Positions 25,020 to 37,758 of a stretch of DNA of 64,000 nt are shown piece by piece (the first letter of the stretch is position 1; every line of letters starts with the position of its first letter). The DNA is taken from NCBI GenBank assembly GCA_003254885.1, contig QANT01000886.1, forward strand, positions 16,869 to 80,868, given 5' to 3'. The stretch is from Purshia tridentata. Its lineage: Eukaryota > Streptophyta > Magnoliopsida > Rosales > Rosaceae. The notes below the pieces were generated by a model. The model was not told where the DNA came from and did not search any database. It saw only the letters and a list, made by a program, of their open reading frames with translations. Made by a program: the position numbers and the translations under genes.

Positions 25020-25072
25020 CTAGCATTGTAGGTACTTGGCCAAAAAAAAAAAAAAAAACTAGCATTGTAGGT
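25020..25072 (+). mobile_element. Micro-retroposon: acttggcc + A17, 14-bp perfect TSD
   Basis: The 14-mer ctagcattgtaggt at 25020-25033 is repeated exactly at 25059-25072. Between them are eight bases (acttggcc) and seventeen A. Target-site duplication plus a poly(A) tail with almost no body is the expected product of LINE-type target-primed reverse transcription that stopped almost at once. Confidence 0.7.
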
Positions 25073-26168
25073 CACCATCACTTGGTGTCTCTTTGACAAC
25101 TCTCAAAATTTGGAGCTTGGATACACCCACTCATGACGAATTAATACCGAATACACATGTACACAGAAATGACATAATCAATAATATTGTTATATTTATA
25201 AATATCTATTTACTAATAATGCGCTTATGCACATATATTTTATTAGTTCTAACATATATACGCGAGTTTATTTTGAATAAAAAAAAATTTATCACATATA
25301 TATTTGGATGAATTAATTTGGAAAGTATATAAAATCATGCTCTTGTGAAATGATTTTCCAGCCAAAATGAAAAATCCTAGCCATTATACCGATTTATCTT
25401 TAGTTATCATGAGTTTCATCGATCATTGACTAAATCGATCAACTTTACTGATTTATCTTTGATTTGTTTAACTTTCTTTTCAAGCTCTTAATTATAACTT
25501 AATGGGGTCTTAATTTGGGACATGTTGGAAATTAATAGGCAGTTCTCAAATAAACCGCACACATATTGATGCATTAATAAATAAAATCAGACTTAATTAC
25601 AGGTAGAATATATAAACACAAAATTATGTAAAAATTCACTAATTAACTTGGATTTTTTATGGAGGCCAATGTCCTTTAGACAGATTTTCGCCCATACTTA
25701 GTGCTTGTTCATAAGGCTCCTGATGTTCGTTTAAAACAAAAGTTTTGCAATATAAAAAGTTTAATTCATTTGTTTGGGCAGTTGTGACTGTCCAAGTAGT
25801 TGCTTCATTTTGAAATCCAAAGTTGGACAGGTATATTAATTGATCATATATATTTGTTCAATTGAATTTCAAATTCTCAACTCTCAAAAATTCACATTTT
25901 CTTCAGTGTGGGCTTAGTTTCTTATATAAACTCTAATACCATTTAATTTGGCATAAGTGTCACTATGAAACCAGAGTTTCATGGATGATGTACCTGTTTG
26001 AATAATCAAGATTTAATTGGCACCCAATTTTTTGGTAGCCTAGGGTAGGTACATTAATATGTAGTAAGCAATATATATATATTTGGATATTTTGGATCCT
26101 CTCACCTGCAACCAAAATGCGATGTGCCAACTTAGAATGTTGCATTTGCACATAGCATGCATCAAACA

Positions 26169-26227
26169 CCATATATGCATGCATCAGACACCATATATGC
26201 ATGCATCAAAGACCATATATGCATGCA
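26169..26227. repeat. 22-bp tandem repeat with CATGCA (RY-type) motifs
   Basis: Three copies of ccatatatgcatgcatca(g/a)a follow one another at about 26169, 26191 and 26213. Each contains overlapping TGCATGCA. CATGCA is the RY core bound by plant B3-domain factors. The block lies 1.5 kb upstream of the ArsA-like gene, so a regulatory role is only a possibility. Confidence 0.8.
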
Positions 26228-26380
26228 TATTGCCCTCCCACTCCCCACCCATGGTTTGAGGAACAGGCGTACCAACTCAAAGGGTTTGCCGACTAAATAA
26301 TGCATTCTTTTGCACATATTTTTCAACTTGGTTGGTTTTGTTTGTCAACATCGATCGCTCTTGATTATATGTTAAAGAGA

Positions 26381-26415
<35 letters not shown>

Positions 26416-27687
26416 TCTTATGTCCTTGACTCCTTATATATGGCCATTAATGTGAGCCAAGTTACTGTCAAACTTGATGATATTGGTAAACGGTTCGTCA
26501 CATATATGTGATGGTTCCACTTAGTATCTTAAACGACTTTATAGCTAGAGAATATTGTCCTTAATTGTGGCTTATAAGTGTACATATGGTATAGGCCACC
26601 TAAAATCAAAGGCTGTCTGATTTCCTTAATGCATCTATATATACATATGCATGCGATCGATGTCAATGAAAAATATATCATATATATTTTCATATAATTG
26701 CATTGAACTATGTACTAATTAATTAATTATATGTCATGCAAATGTGTATACATCGGGGCCACGACTAATTTTATTGAAGCCAAGTTGTGCCCAACATCAG
26801 TAACAAGAAAGTTGAGATGGATTTGGACCCACCTTCTGCTCCAAATCCAACTGTTTTCTCTCCAAAACTAATTTTTTGTTTTTAAAACCCCAAAATCAGT
26901 TTTAAGATTAAAAACGCATTTGGTAGCCAACTTTGAAAAATAAATATTTAAAAATAATTAAAAAAAACAGAAGGTTTTATAAAATCATAAAACATTTTTT
27001 TTTGGGGGGTCAAATCTAGCCTCGACTGTTCTATATCTAAACATTGTTTGTTTAATGAGAAAAGGAAAATGTAAGAAATCATTTTGATTCTTTGCTCAAT
27101 CTTGTGCTCATTCTTTCTCACCCTCGATGATGTGTTGATTATCTCTCTACAATCAGGATCAAATTTAAAAAATAGATCTTATGTTTTTGAATTGAATAGT
27201 AAACAGGGATTTAATTAGCTGAATTAATTTATATGTAGTGTGTTTCTCTGAGATACAAACTATGAAATACTTAATTTAGATCACAAATGCTACAACTCAG
27301 TTGGGCCTTTGTTTGTTTTTGTGTTGGGCTTGTTGTTGGATTTTACTTTTTGTTTTGGGCTGGCCTAGTAAGCTACTGAACCTTTCTAATTTCTATTGTA
27401 AATACTAAATACATTGATCGAACAAGAAGTCAGTTTATAGTTTACAGTTTTACACACAAAAACGGCATGGTGAGTAATATAGTCATGAAAATAGCATTAC
27501 ATAATTAAGCGGCGTAAAATATGATTGTCCCCTCTCTCCTCACACACTAATATATCCTCCTACAACACACCACACGGTCCAACCACCCTCCTCCTCCTCC
27601 TCCTCGCTTCTAAATTCCAAGCTCTCTCTCTCTCTCATACCATCCAAGTATCCAACTCCACTCCCCTGTCTAACCCACTCTGACCAA

Positions 27688-30328
27688 ATGGCTTTGCTTC
27701 CTTTCTCTCCCGTCTTCGTTCAAAATGCCCTCTCTTGTTCCTTTCTTCCCAACCGTACAACGAGAGTACCCAGAACAAGACACCGACTTCTGAACTTGGT
27801 GGCTTCGTCACAGTCAGAGGATGACAAGAATGCTTCTTCTCAGAAATCTAATAAATTGGTCACCTTTTTGGGGAAAGGTGGGTCTGGAAAGACCACCTCT
27901 GCCATTTTCGCTGCCCAGGTGTCTCTCTCTGTCTCTGCATTATATGTTAGCTACACTGTATGTATATGATGTACTATGAATGAATTTGGTTTCTAACTTG
28001 TGTCTGAGTTAATACAAAGATAACTGTGATACCCAAGTTAAGACTGATAACATTTGTTGAAATTATAATTGTGGGCAAGTGTTAATTACACTGATATTGC
28101 ATTTTATGACTGACGATGTTTTCAACTTAACAAATTGGATCCCGGAATATATATAGTTGTCCTTTACATTATAGCTCATTATAAGCTTGGTGGAGATTAT
28201 TGTAGCAGTCTAGAATTTTAGATTCTTTATTTTTCTCTTAACCAATGAATCTTGCGATTGTCATATTTTTACAGAACTTTCAAGTTTAAGCATATATAAT
28301 TATGTAACGTATTCAATTTGTACCTCATTTACTGTATTTTTCTTCAATGTTGGATTTTCAGAATTTTGCAATGGCTGGGTTGAGCACATGTTTGGTGATA
28401 CATACCCAAGATCCCACTGCTGAGTTCCTTCTAAACTGCAAAATCGGAGGTTCTCCTATCCTTTGCAACAGCAACCTTTCAGCTCTTAGGTTTGAGACCA
28501 CCAAAGTGTGTTTTCCAAATTCCTCTTTGTTCCCTTTTTCGAAAATTATTCTATGTCAAGAATTTTCTGCAAGTCACCTTAGACTCAAATTGAATCATTC
28601 TTGATAATGTAGATGCTTTTAGAACCTCTGAAACAGCTGAAGCAAGCAGATTCCCGTCTTAATATGACACAAGGAGTTCTCGAAGGGGTGGGTACGTAAT
28701 ATCATTTAAGGGATTAATTAGTTGCATTTGAATGTTTCATCTGTGGGGGGCCTTTATGATGCATCTTTCATTCGCTATTTTCAATTGAGCAGATTGTGGG
28801 AGAAGAGCTTGGGGTGCTTCCTGGGATGGATCCTATTTTTTCTGCATTAGCACTTGAGAGGCTTGTAGGATTCTTTAAGAATGTGGCCCAAAGAAACCAC
28901 AGTAAAGATAAATTTGACATAATAATATATGATGGTATGAGCTCTGAAGAAATGCTACGGATGATAAGTGCAGCCGCTAAAGCAAGGTCAAAGAAGTTTC
29001 CACGCACAAACACTCTTTCAGATTCATACATTGATATGTATGTATTGACATGAGTCACATGACTATTCACAGGTTGTACTTGAAATATCTGCGTAATGCT
29101 GCTGAGAAAACTGATCTTGGGAGGTTGGCCGGTCCTTCACTTCTGAGACTTGTGGATGAAGCCATGAGTATAAGCAGCACTACATCCCGTCTCAATGGGA
29201 CAATGAGTGCAGAAATTTGGGACAGTCTGGAACAAATGTTGGAGGTGAGTATCATCTCTTTTTCCTGTGATCACAGATTTTATGTAAATCCAATGAGATG
29301 CTGCCTTGGTTATGTGTGGTGCAGAGAGGGTCATCTGCTTTCTCAGAACCTCAGACATTTGGCTGCTTCCTAGTGATGGACCCAGACAACCCAGCATCTA
29401 TTAATTCTGCATTACGTTATTGGGGTTGCACAATCCAAGCTGGTGCACAGGTTTCTGGAGCATTTGCTATTGCTTCATCAAATGTGAATACAGAATCAGC
29501 AGAAAGACTCGAGAAATACTTTTCACCCTTGCCTTTTGCTTTCATTCCGCATCTCTCCTTGGGTTCTCCTCCAGATTGGACTGCAATCATGCTGAACAAT
29601 GCCAGTGTAAATGCACGAAATCTTCTTTCTAGGCCTGCAAGTGGCAGCAGTAGCCTAACATCCTCAGTAAAGTTTGATGCAGCCAGAAAATCAGTAACCC
29701 TTCTCATGCCAGGCTTTGACAAGTCAGAGATCAAGCTATACCAAGTATGCTTAGATATACCTAATTATTAAGTTCTTGGTGTATCTTAGCATATCTTTTT
29801 CTCATAGTTTATTAGTTAGCATAAAGCTGATGGCGAGACTGAACTTTTCTCCCCTTTAAAAGGAACTCATAGTTTGACCATGATGAGTTTGATTTGCCTC
29901 TTTCTCTGTGCTTCCTATGGAGTAAATATAATCAGCTTTAGCCTTTAGGGATGTTGGAGATAATTTCTAAACCCATATGCACTAAATAAGTTTTGGAACC
30001 ATGGGCGTTGATGCGTTAAGCGTTAAATAGCTTCAATGTGATATAGAATACAAGTGCAGATTTGAATATTTTAGTAATGGATCTGATAACTTGCTGATAA
30101 ATTTCTCTTGGGTTATATTTTCTGGTGGCAGTTTCATTGTATTATTTTGCTGACATTTTCTGGTTTTTGACGTGTGCATAAATATCTGACATGCAGTATA
30201 GAGGAGGATCTGAGTTGTTGGTGGAAGCAGGGGATCAAAGACGTGTAATTCATCTGCCTTCTAAAATTCAAGGGAAGGTTGGAGGTGCCAAGTTCATTGA
30301 CAGAAATCTCATAATCACAATGCGATAG
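27688..30328 (+). CDS. Chloroplast ArsA/GET3-like P-loop ATPase (At1g26090-like)
   Basis: Seven exons join in frame: 27688-27918, 28362-28505, 28613-28687, 28793-28986, 29073-29244, 29325-29744 and 30197-30328, giving 455 residues. Residues 1 to about 45 are rich in Ser, Arg and Thr with few acids, consistent with a plastid transit peptide. KGGSGKT (63-69) is a deviant Walker A with the signature lysine seen in ArsA/GET3/MinD-type ATPases. A FDIIIYDG strand follows as a Walker-B-like motif. The C-terminal part ([27 protein letters not shown]) resembles the small alpha-crystallin-like domain at the end of some ArsA homologues. The family may handle tail-anchored proteins or anions, but this branch has no firmly known function. 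Probable counterpart: At1g26090. The gene converges on CHUP1, with 391 bp between stops. Confidence 0.92.
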
Positions 30329-30719
30329 TGTAGTCAAATTCTTGCAATTTCATCTATTTATGGACTTGGGATGTCTCTGCGAGAGAGAGAGAGAGAGAAA
30401 GCTGACACTAATTTATTTCGTTATAATTTCAATCAAGGTGTTTCTCACTTTACTGGGATTTTTTGTTTTCCTAAGAGGGCTGATAATATAAAAGCTTTAC
30501 GATTATATTCTGTTCCGACGGATGCTACTTAGCATATGAAGTCAAGCTTACAAAACTTTTAAAAATTACTCTTCGTTTGAATTCCTTTTGGTTTGATTTG
30601 GACTTAACATTGTAATAAAAGTCCAATAAATATGAACTTTTTCTGTGACATAAAGTGACAAAGATGAAATATACAACTGAAGACCAGAGACAAAACAGGA
30701 AAACAAAATAATGTGAAAA
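30329..30719. other. Convergent 3' UTR region with (GA)n
   Basis: Shared 3' region of two converging genes. A (GA)n run at about 30379-30399 lies 50 bp after the ArsA-like stop, probably in its 3' UTR. Nothing else is visible. Confidence 0.6.
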
Positions 30720-33700
30720 TTACGGTTCTGGTTCTGGCTTATTGTCTTCTCCTGTTCGTCCAACGCGGCCTCTTAGCTCTTCGAATGCCTTCATGCTTTC
30801 TGCATCAAAGCCTCCAGCGAACTGGAAACAATTTCAAGTCAGCATTTTTTTATTATATATTTTTCTTTAGGACTTACACATGCAAATTGTGTAATGGATT
30901 CGATGGACACCATTTCGCAGTCTATTAAGAGCTTAAGAACACATAAATATGTTGAGAAATATTGCCAACCTTAACTAGCAGAGTTTTACTTAACATGAGC
31001 ATAATTCAACTATTACCTGATGAACACGGAAAGCAAAACGCACGCCTTGTAATAGTATAAACTCTCTGTTTGGTTCCTTCTCAGGTCCACTCATTGCATC
31101 AAGTTCAGAAGCTACACGTTTCATATAATTTCTTGCCAATTGTACAGATGCGAGCTTAATCTGCAACGGCATATATTACAATAAAATTTAAAGTTAATAT
31201 ATAAGACTCTGAACAACATGGTGCAGAGCCACACAACAACTAGCAAATGGATTTTCTTTTTCAGTTTTGAAACATACCTTGCCAACAACTCCTGAATCTA
31301 ATAACCAATCAACTGGAATTCCAAACTCCTTGCATCGTGAAATAGCCATGTCCCTTGTACGCAAGAGAGCATATACACTCTGTTCCACCCTGGCAACAAA
31401 ATAGCAGAATGCTTAAGAACGCTTCAGAATAAACAAAATTAAAAATCAAAGATGTATTTCTTTTAACCAGCAGCACGTCAATGCATGAAAAGAAAGTTCA
31501 TACTTTTCCAGCAAGGAGTACATCTTTTTTAGAGCAACTTCACATGGGAGTTTGGGATCATCAACAAAAGAGGAGACTCGCTTCTCCAATTTCATCAAGT
31601 CTTGATATTCAAAAGCAGCTTCTCTTAATGCATCCACTTTTCCTTCAGGCCAATCAAAGTGCTTGAGGACAGCCCTTTCGTCAACCTACCAAAGGCAGCA
31701 AGAGAGAGATAATTGAATTAATATGCTTAAAAGATATGTGAAGCAGGAACAAGTTCAAGGATATTTTGAATGTTACATAATAAGATTAGAGCCTATATTG
31801 AAGACAAGTGTTATGAGGGAATTAAAGGTCATGGTTTAGCAGTTCAAGAAGGAGAACTAATGGCATACCAAGAAGGAGAGTTCTTCATCTAGCCAGTTCA
31901 CAAAGGCTACCAGATCCTCTATGCTCGTGAAGGTAGCTGCTCGAACTTCAGTTGCCAATGACATGACAAAATCACCTTGAGCTTCAACATCAGCTTTCAC
32001 CTGTATCCAGCCCATACATTTTCAATCATCTAGACATTTGAGAATTAAACATCATAATTTATGCCTCAGATAAGAAGGTCGATGAATTTTTTTTAAAAAC
32101 AAAGTATACTCACAGCTAAAAGGAACGTTGATCTGTTCTCAATCTCCCCAATCATGTTGCTCCTCGCATCAGATACATTAGATGATGAAGATATTAAAGA
32201 TGATGTATCCTTCTTTGCCTCACGTTTCATCAATGTCTGATAGAATTCGACCAGCTCAGGAGCACGGTGCACTTTATCACCACTGCCTGCCCCCCTTGTC
32301 AGGCTTCCTGGTGGAGGAGGTGGACGAGGTGGTCCACCAGGTGGCGGTGGCGGCAGCGGTGGGGCACCTGGTGGAGGTGGAACATTTGGTACTCCACTTG
32401 AGGGATTGGGAGTTGTACCAAAAGGAGCACCTCCAGATGGTTTAGGGGGTGGCCGAGGCACCCTAGGAGGCCTCTTCTCAATTTGGGAAAGTTTCATCTT
32501 ACTTATTTCTTGAGAATCAACAGCCTTACCATCATTAGTTGGGTTGCTTGAATCACCTGAAATAACTGCCTTCTCCTTAATATGGGAAAGTTTTGGTGGT
32601 AAAGTTACTGGTCTCCCTTTTTCAGCCTTGAACCTAGGCTCGTATGTAAAATTTACATTTGATTTGTCACCAAACTTCTGTGCTCTTGCTTTCTCTGCCC
32701 TTTCCTTAATTTGCTTCTCCCTCTCTAAGGCTAACTTATGCCGGTCTTTATAAGCAGGATATTTCTCATCAAGAACTCCATCAACTGACTTAGACATCAA
32801 CTGGAAAGATGCTGCAACGGAATTAGGTGAGTCTCTGGAAGACATTTGCGTTCTAATGTTCGGTAGAGTGGGAGTTTCAGGAAAGCCAGTAAGTTCTTGG
32901 TCTGCCTTCCCAAATGTAGTGATGGCTACACCATCACTTGCATTCCTTAGCATCAAGGATTCCAGTGGTCCTCTTGGTCGAAGGCTCATACTTGCCCGGC
33001 TCGGGGAGCCTCCAGAGACAGATCTGGTTGGAGATGAAAGAGCACTTGAATCATCTTTGCTTTTACCCCACTTTTTCAGCTTTTGCATTAAGCTAGGTTT
33101 CTTACTGAGACTACTATATCGACTAGTGGAACTATCAATAGAAGCATTGTCAAAATCCTCACTTCCAGGGGAGGATGGATGAGAAAAGTTGCTCTCAAGA
33201 TCCGTATCCCCTTGTCCACGTTCTGATCCTGCATACTCCAACATCAATTGTTTGGCTCTCTCCTGGGATTTGGGGCTCAGATTCTTGTTGAGATCACGAG
33301 CTGATACCTTTCCTTGAGGTGCCTGATAGTTCCGGAGCTCATACCTCAAGCATGCATTTACCCAACGAAGATACACTAGCTCTTCAACTTCACTGAACCT
33401 GTTCATCTGAAGACCTTCAACTTGCTTTAACAGGTCTTCATTTGCATGCCTTAAATTATTGACCTCCTCTCTCGCCTTGCCAACCATTTCAGTCTGAAGT
33501 AGAGTGAGGAAAAGCATAGTAAAAATGAATTTCAACAAATGCATTTACAAGCACCGAATACAACATGCTTCATTCATAATACTGGTTGAAATAGTCAGGG
33601 ACACCATGGTGTAAACCAAAGGTAGCCAAAGCTAAAAGAACAACTCAAATGGCAATGGCAATGATTTAATTTCTCCATCCCCCCTCCAAATACACACACA

Positions 33701-35140
33701 AAGGAAAAGAAAAGAAAGGACACACATAAGTATGCAAGAAAGCACTCAGACTAACCTCTGTCATATTGGAGAGTGCTGCTAATCTTGCTTCAGCAGCATC
33801 CAATTTAATAGTTAGTTCTCTCTTTTCATGTTGAAGTTCTTTGTTCTTTCTCTTAAGCTCCACGACTTCCACCTCCAACTCCTTCACAGCTTTCAGCTTC
33901 TTTTCAATTTCAGCATCTTTTTTGACTGCTGCTTCCTCCTTTTCCTGTAAACCAGAAACTTGTTGCTTCAGCAGCAGTAACTGACCTTTTGTCTGGTTAG
34001 CATCAAGCTGAATCTGCCTATGCAACTCCTTGATTTTGTTCCTTGCCACCTCTAGTTCCTTCTTGGCTGAAACTCCCTGTGCAATCTCTTCTTGAAGCTT
34101 CTTCCTCTCAGCCTGTAGAGAGTTAATCGTAATATTGAGCATGCCAATCTCCACTGTCTTTATCTTGATCTGCCTTTGTAATTCATCAATGTCTGATTCC
34201 TGCTCCTTCAATCCATAGTACTCAAGTAATTCACCTTCAAGCTTCACTTCTCTTTCCTCCAATTCCTTTACCAGTTTGCGCAACCGTTCCAGCTCACTTG
34301 CATTGTTTGCCATCTCAGTTTCATATACTTCATCTTTCTCTTTCCAATCTATCTTGTTAACAGGTAATGGGAATTCAATCTCCCCAGATAAAAGATCTTC
34401 AAATTCAGGTAAAATGTCTTCATCTTCAATATCAACCGGTGGAATATCACGAGCTCGGTTAAATACACTGCTAATTAATTTAACCTCTTCTTCCTCTTCT
34501 TCTTCCCCCTGCGGTATGCATAACTCCTAGTTAAGTCAAAGACAATATATTTTCTTTAAAAAAAAAAAAGTAAAAATTTCCCAATGAGTACAGATGAAAA
34601 AAAAAAAAGGGGCATACTAAATCTGCACCCTAGAATTTTTTTTTTTTCGAAACAGATGGGATTAGATAGAAGTTTGTTATGTACTTACATCCTTCTCTTT
34701 GAGGTTATCATTAGAATATGTAAGTTGCTCTTCATCTTCCTTCTCATTTTGATGTTTGCAGTTTGTTTTGCCATTTTCTGAGTTACAATATCACCAGAAG
34801 AATGGCACAAGAGTTAAGAACATGAAAATTTTACAATCACAGGGAAGATAGAACAAAGTTCACAACAAAAAGGCGAGATAGAACTCGTCTCTGACATAAT
34901 ATTAGCCAGTAATTAAATACTACTCAGTTGCAATAAATCAACTGATTAAAGGCCTGCAACCCTTCTTGTAGAATATAATAATGTTTCCAATAAACTAATA
35001 AGGAAGATATAAATATGAAACTCATAGAGATGAATACCTGAAGGCCTGCTTGTTGAGGCTGATGAAGTTTGGACGTTGTGCTGCTTCACTGCATATGCTG
35101 CAATTGAAGCAGCAACCAAGAGACCAAACCTGACTATCAT
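30720..35140 (-). CDS. CHUP1: CHUP1, chloroplast outer-envelope actin-linked protein
   Basis: Nine exons join in frame: 35038-35140, 34689-34777, 33756-34508, 32114-33493, 31869-32000, 31504-31685, 31278-31389, 31017-31160 and 30720-30821, giving 998 residues against about 1,004 in Arabidopsis. The N terminus MIVRFGLLVAASIAAYAVKQ is the envelope-anchoring hydrophobic segment and fixes the start. A long coiled coil follows (about residues 110-400), then a Ser-rich region and a proline-rich profilin-binding type segment at about 687-710 (runs of PPPPP with Gly). The conserved C-terminal domain includes VEQSVYALLRTRDMAISRCKEFGIPVDWLLDSG. CHUP1 anchors chloroplasts to the plasma membrane and organises short actin filaments for light-avoidance and accumulation movement. 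The next gene upstream on the same strand also encodes a plastid protein. Counterpart: At3g25690. Confidence 0.97.
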
Positions 35141-37758
35141 GAAGGTATTGCAAATGGAAAAATCTTATCTTCCCACTCATCTATAAATATAACTCAAATC
35201 CAAAACAACCCACCACTCATTTCTTCCCCACCCCATAACTGATAATTCAAACCATTAAGTCACAGGAAATGCAGCAACAGCAACCCAGAATCTGTAATTC
35301 CTAAGAGAGCTTAAGAAGATAATCCTTGTATTCTACAGCCATATCCAATTATACACATTCCCAGACCAGTTTAATGGACTTGCATTTATATGTACATTTA
35401 ATAGCCCAATCTAACTTTAAAGTATTAACATTCTCACACCATCAGCTATCATCTTATAGGTTTATAGACCTTTCACTAGACAAAGCTTGCTTGTGTGGAA
35501 AATTCTTGATAAGTAGAGTTCCAATACAATTCTTAATGCTAAGAGCTACAGGAACCACCAATAAGTAGTGGCCAATCTTCTCCAAGAGGATTGACAATTC
35601 ACAATTGGGTGGGTCCAAACTTGTCACCGTAGAATTTAAGGATCATCTAGTTAAACAAACCAAAAACTCCCAAAGACACCAGCAACTGTAAATTTAAACT
35701 CTCATAAAAAATGCACTTAGGTGCATCCTAACTTGTTTTAGGTATTATCTATATCAGGCCGTTAGATGAGTGCGTATCTTTGCCTAGTATGCCACTGGCC
35801 CACTGAATAAATATTTCTGTTTGGGGTTCTCCAGCTAACTGTTCGGTTTTTGATTACATGATTGAGTTAAGCCTAGATTGATTAAAGACAAATATGACCA
35901 ATCATTGCCATCTGATCCATCTGCCCAACTTGGTACGGTTATTATCATATGGCAGAGGATCTACCAAACTAAACAATGGTAAAGGGAAGGGAGCAATTTC
36001 AGGAAGTGGGTCCAGATCAAAGGACTCGTGTATTAAGGACATGCTTTGTTTGCTTGTCGCAAAATGAAGGTAGGAAACTAGAAAGTGCGTTGATAAGTAA
36101 AGATGGGGCTGAAATTTAATTCTCAGCCGCTAGCTTGATGGACTGGAGCTATGGAAGAGGTAGCCAAGCACAAAGCAAATTGAACCAAACTTTTTGGTGA
36201 TTGACTGCAAACCCACATGCTTGCCTTTTTGGCATCTCCTTGGGACTTGTTTCTTTGTGGTTGGTTCTGTGTGCTTTAGACTATTAGGTAAAGGAGAGGA
36301 TAAAGTTAGCATACCATAAATGATTTTCACTAACAATTGGGTTCACTCTTTAACCCATGTTACATACCCTGTAGAAAACAAAAGAACATTTATCCCTATT
36401 ACTCATCCCAACCATAGCTTTGTGATACAGAAATTTATCCCCAAGTGTAAAATTATGACCAAAAAAGAAAACAAATCAAACAGAACGTCACAAAAGTTAG
36501 AGATTAGATAAGATTGAGATGTGGTCTAAGTCTGGCCAGCAAAATGACCCATGACAAAGAATCAGAGGTGTTGGCAGGTGGACTCATTTTCAACTCCATC
36601 CATTGAATATGAAATGTTTGGCCGAGTATTTGTTGTTGTGAACATGTCACCATGATATTATTCTAAAAATGCAGAAAAATAACAACAACAAAAAATTCGT
36701 TTTCTGGGTTATAAATTCTGTGGGCTCCATAACCACAGCAGAATGCCAGAAGCCAAACTATTATCTAAACACGGATTTTTAGTGGTTTTTGGGGCTCTCA
36801 TTACTCCACGCCTCCCTTATAGAAAACACTGGCCTCTGAAGCATATAGCTGGCCTTCTGGGTAGGGCAAACTACGACAATACGACAGTTCATGATGTGCG
36901 CTTTCAGTTTTTCACCAATTGGTGTTTCTTTCGTGACATCCAATTGATATACCAAACATAAAGAAGGAAAACTGCCCCAAAAAAACACAAACATAAACAG
37001 GGAAAAGTATATAAGATTTGGAGCAAGGTAAAGCATACCATATGGGCTTCACAGAAAAGCTGTAACTTGTAAGAGCAAACAAATATGCAGCTGGTCATGG
37101 CAAAAGCTATGATTCACCAGGAAGATTGAGCAACTGCAACTGTGCAGTAAGCTAAAGGACTGAGAAGAAGAGAGCGGGAATGACTTTTTGACTGCTTTGT
37201 CTAGAAGACTAGAACGCAGCTGGCTGTCAAGTTAGTGACGGATACTTCGAATTTACCGTTTTACCCCGGCTGGATCACATTTGTGCTTGTGCTCCTCTCT
37301 AATGTTATGCTACAGTTAAATAGGTGGTACTGGCTGTTGGCCTGTTACCACTCTTGGTGGATTGGTTCGGCTGATTTGAATGAAAATTGAATTACTCAAA
37401 TTTTAAGTAAAAATTCCCAGGAATCAAGTAATGCTCATACAAGAACTATGGTTTTCCAGGCACTTGATATCTTGTTGTAAGGATTGATTTGGAAAAAAAA
37501 TCTTAGCATCAATGAGTTCCATGAAGCATCACTTAAAGCCTTGGGCATTAGACCATGCATTTAATTGTTGGATCTGCTGCAAAAAGGTTTCTAAAATTCC
37601 TCATACCAGTCACATTATGATTTAAGCGTTTGAAAGCTTTACAAGGAATCCTGGTACACAGCAAAACAATCAGATATTCCTTGTGTATCACTCCACTCGT
37701 GAATTTATATAACACAAAACATTAAATATCTCTACATCACGTCAAGGGGGGACGATGG
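35141..37758. other. CHUP1 upstream region
   Basis: This 2.6 kb between the SLH gene's stop and the CHUP1 ATG should contain the CHUP1 promoter and perhaps a non-coding 5' exon. No coding exon is visible. A purine-rich patch near 37155-37180 would be a reasonable place for transcription to begin, but this is a guess. Confidence 0.4.

Larger units (their letters stand above)
24418..27687. other. Intergenic region between CLE and ArsA-like genes
   Basis: AT-rich DNA with a perfect-repeat poly(A) insertion (25020-25072), a 22-bp tandem repeat packed with CATGCA motifs (26169-26227) and an (AT)n run at 26381-26407. The leader of the downstream gene (about 27580-27687) has CTCCTC and CTCTCT runs typical of a plant 5' UTR. 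I found no additional gene. Confidence 0.5.

Noticed and set aside
34555-34650. Poly(A)/poly(T) runs in the CHUP1 second intron as micro-retroposons
   Set aside because: Flanks show no target-site duplication.
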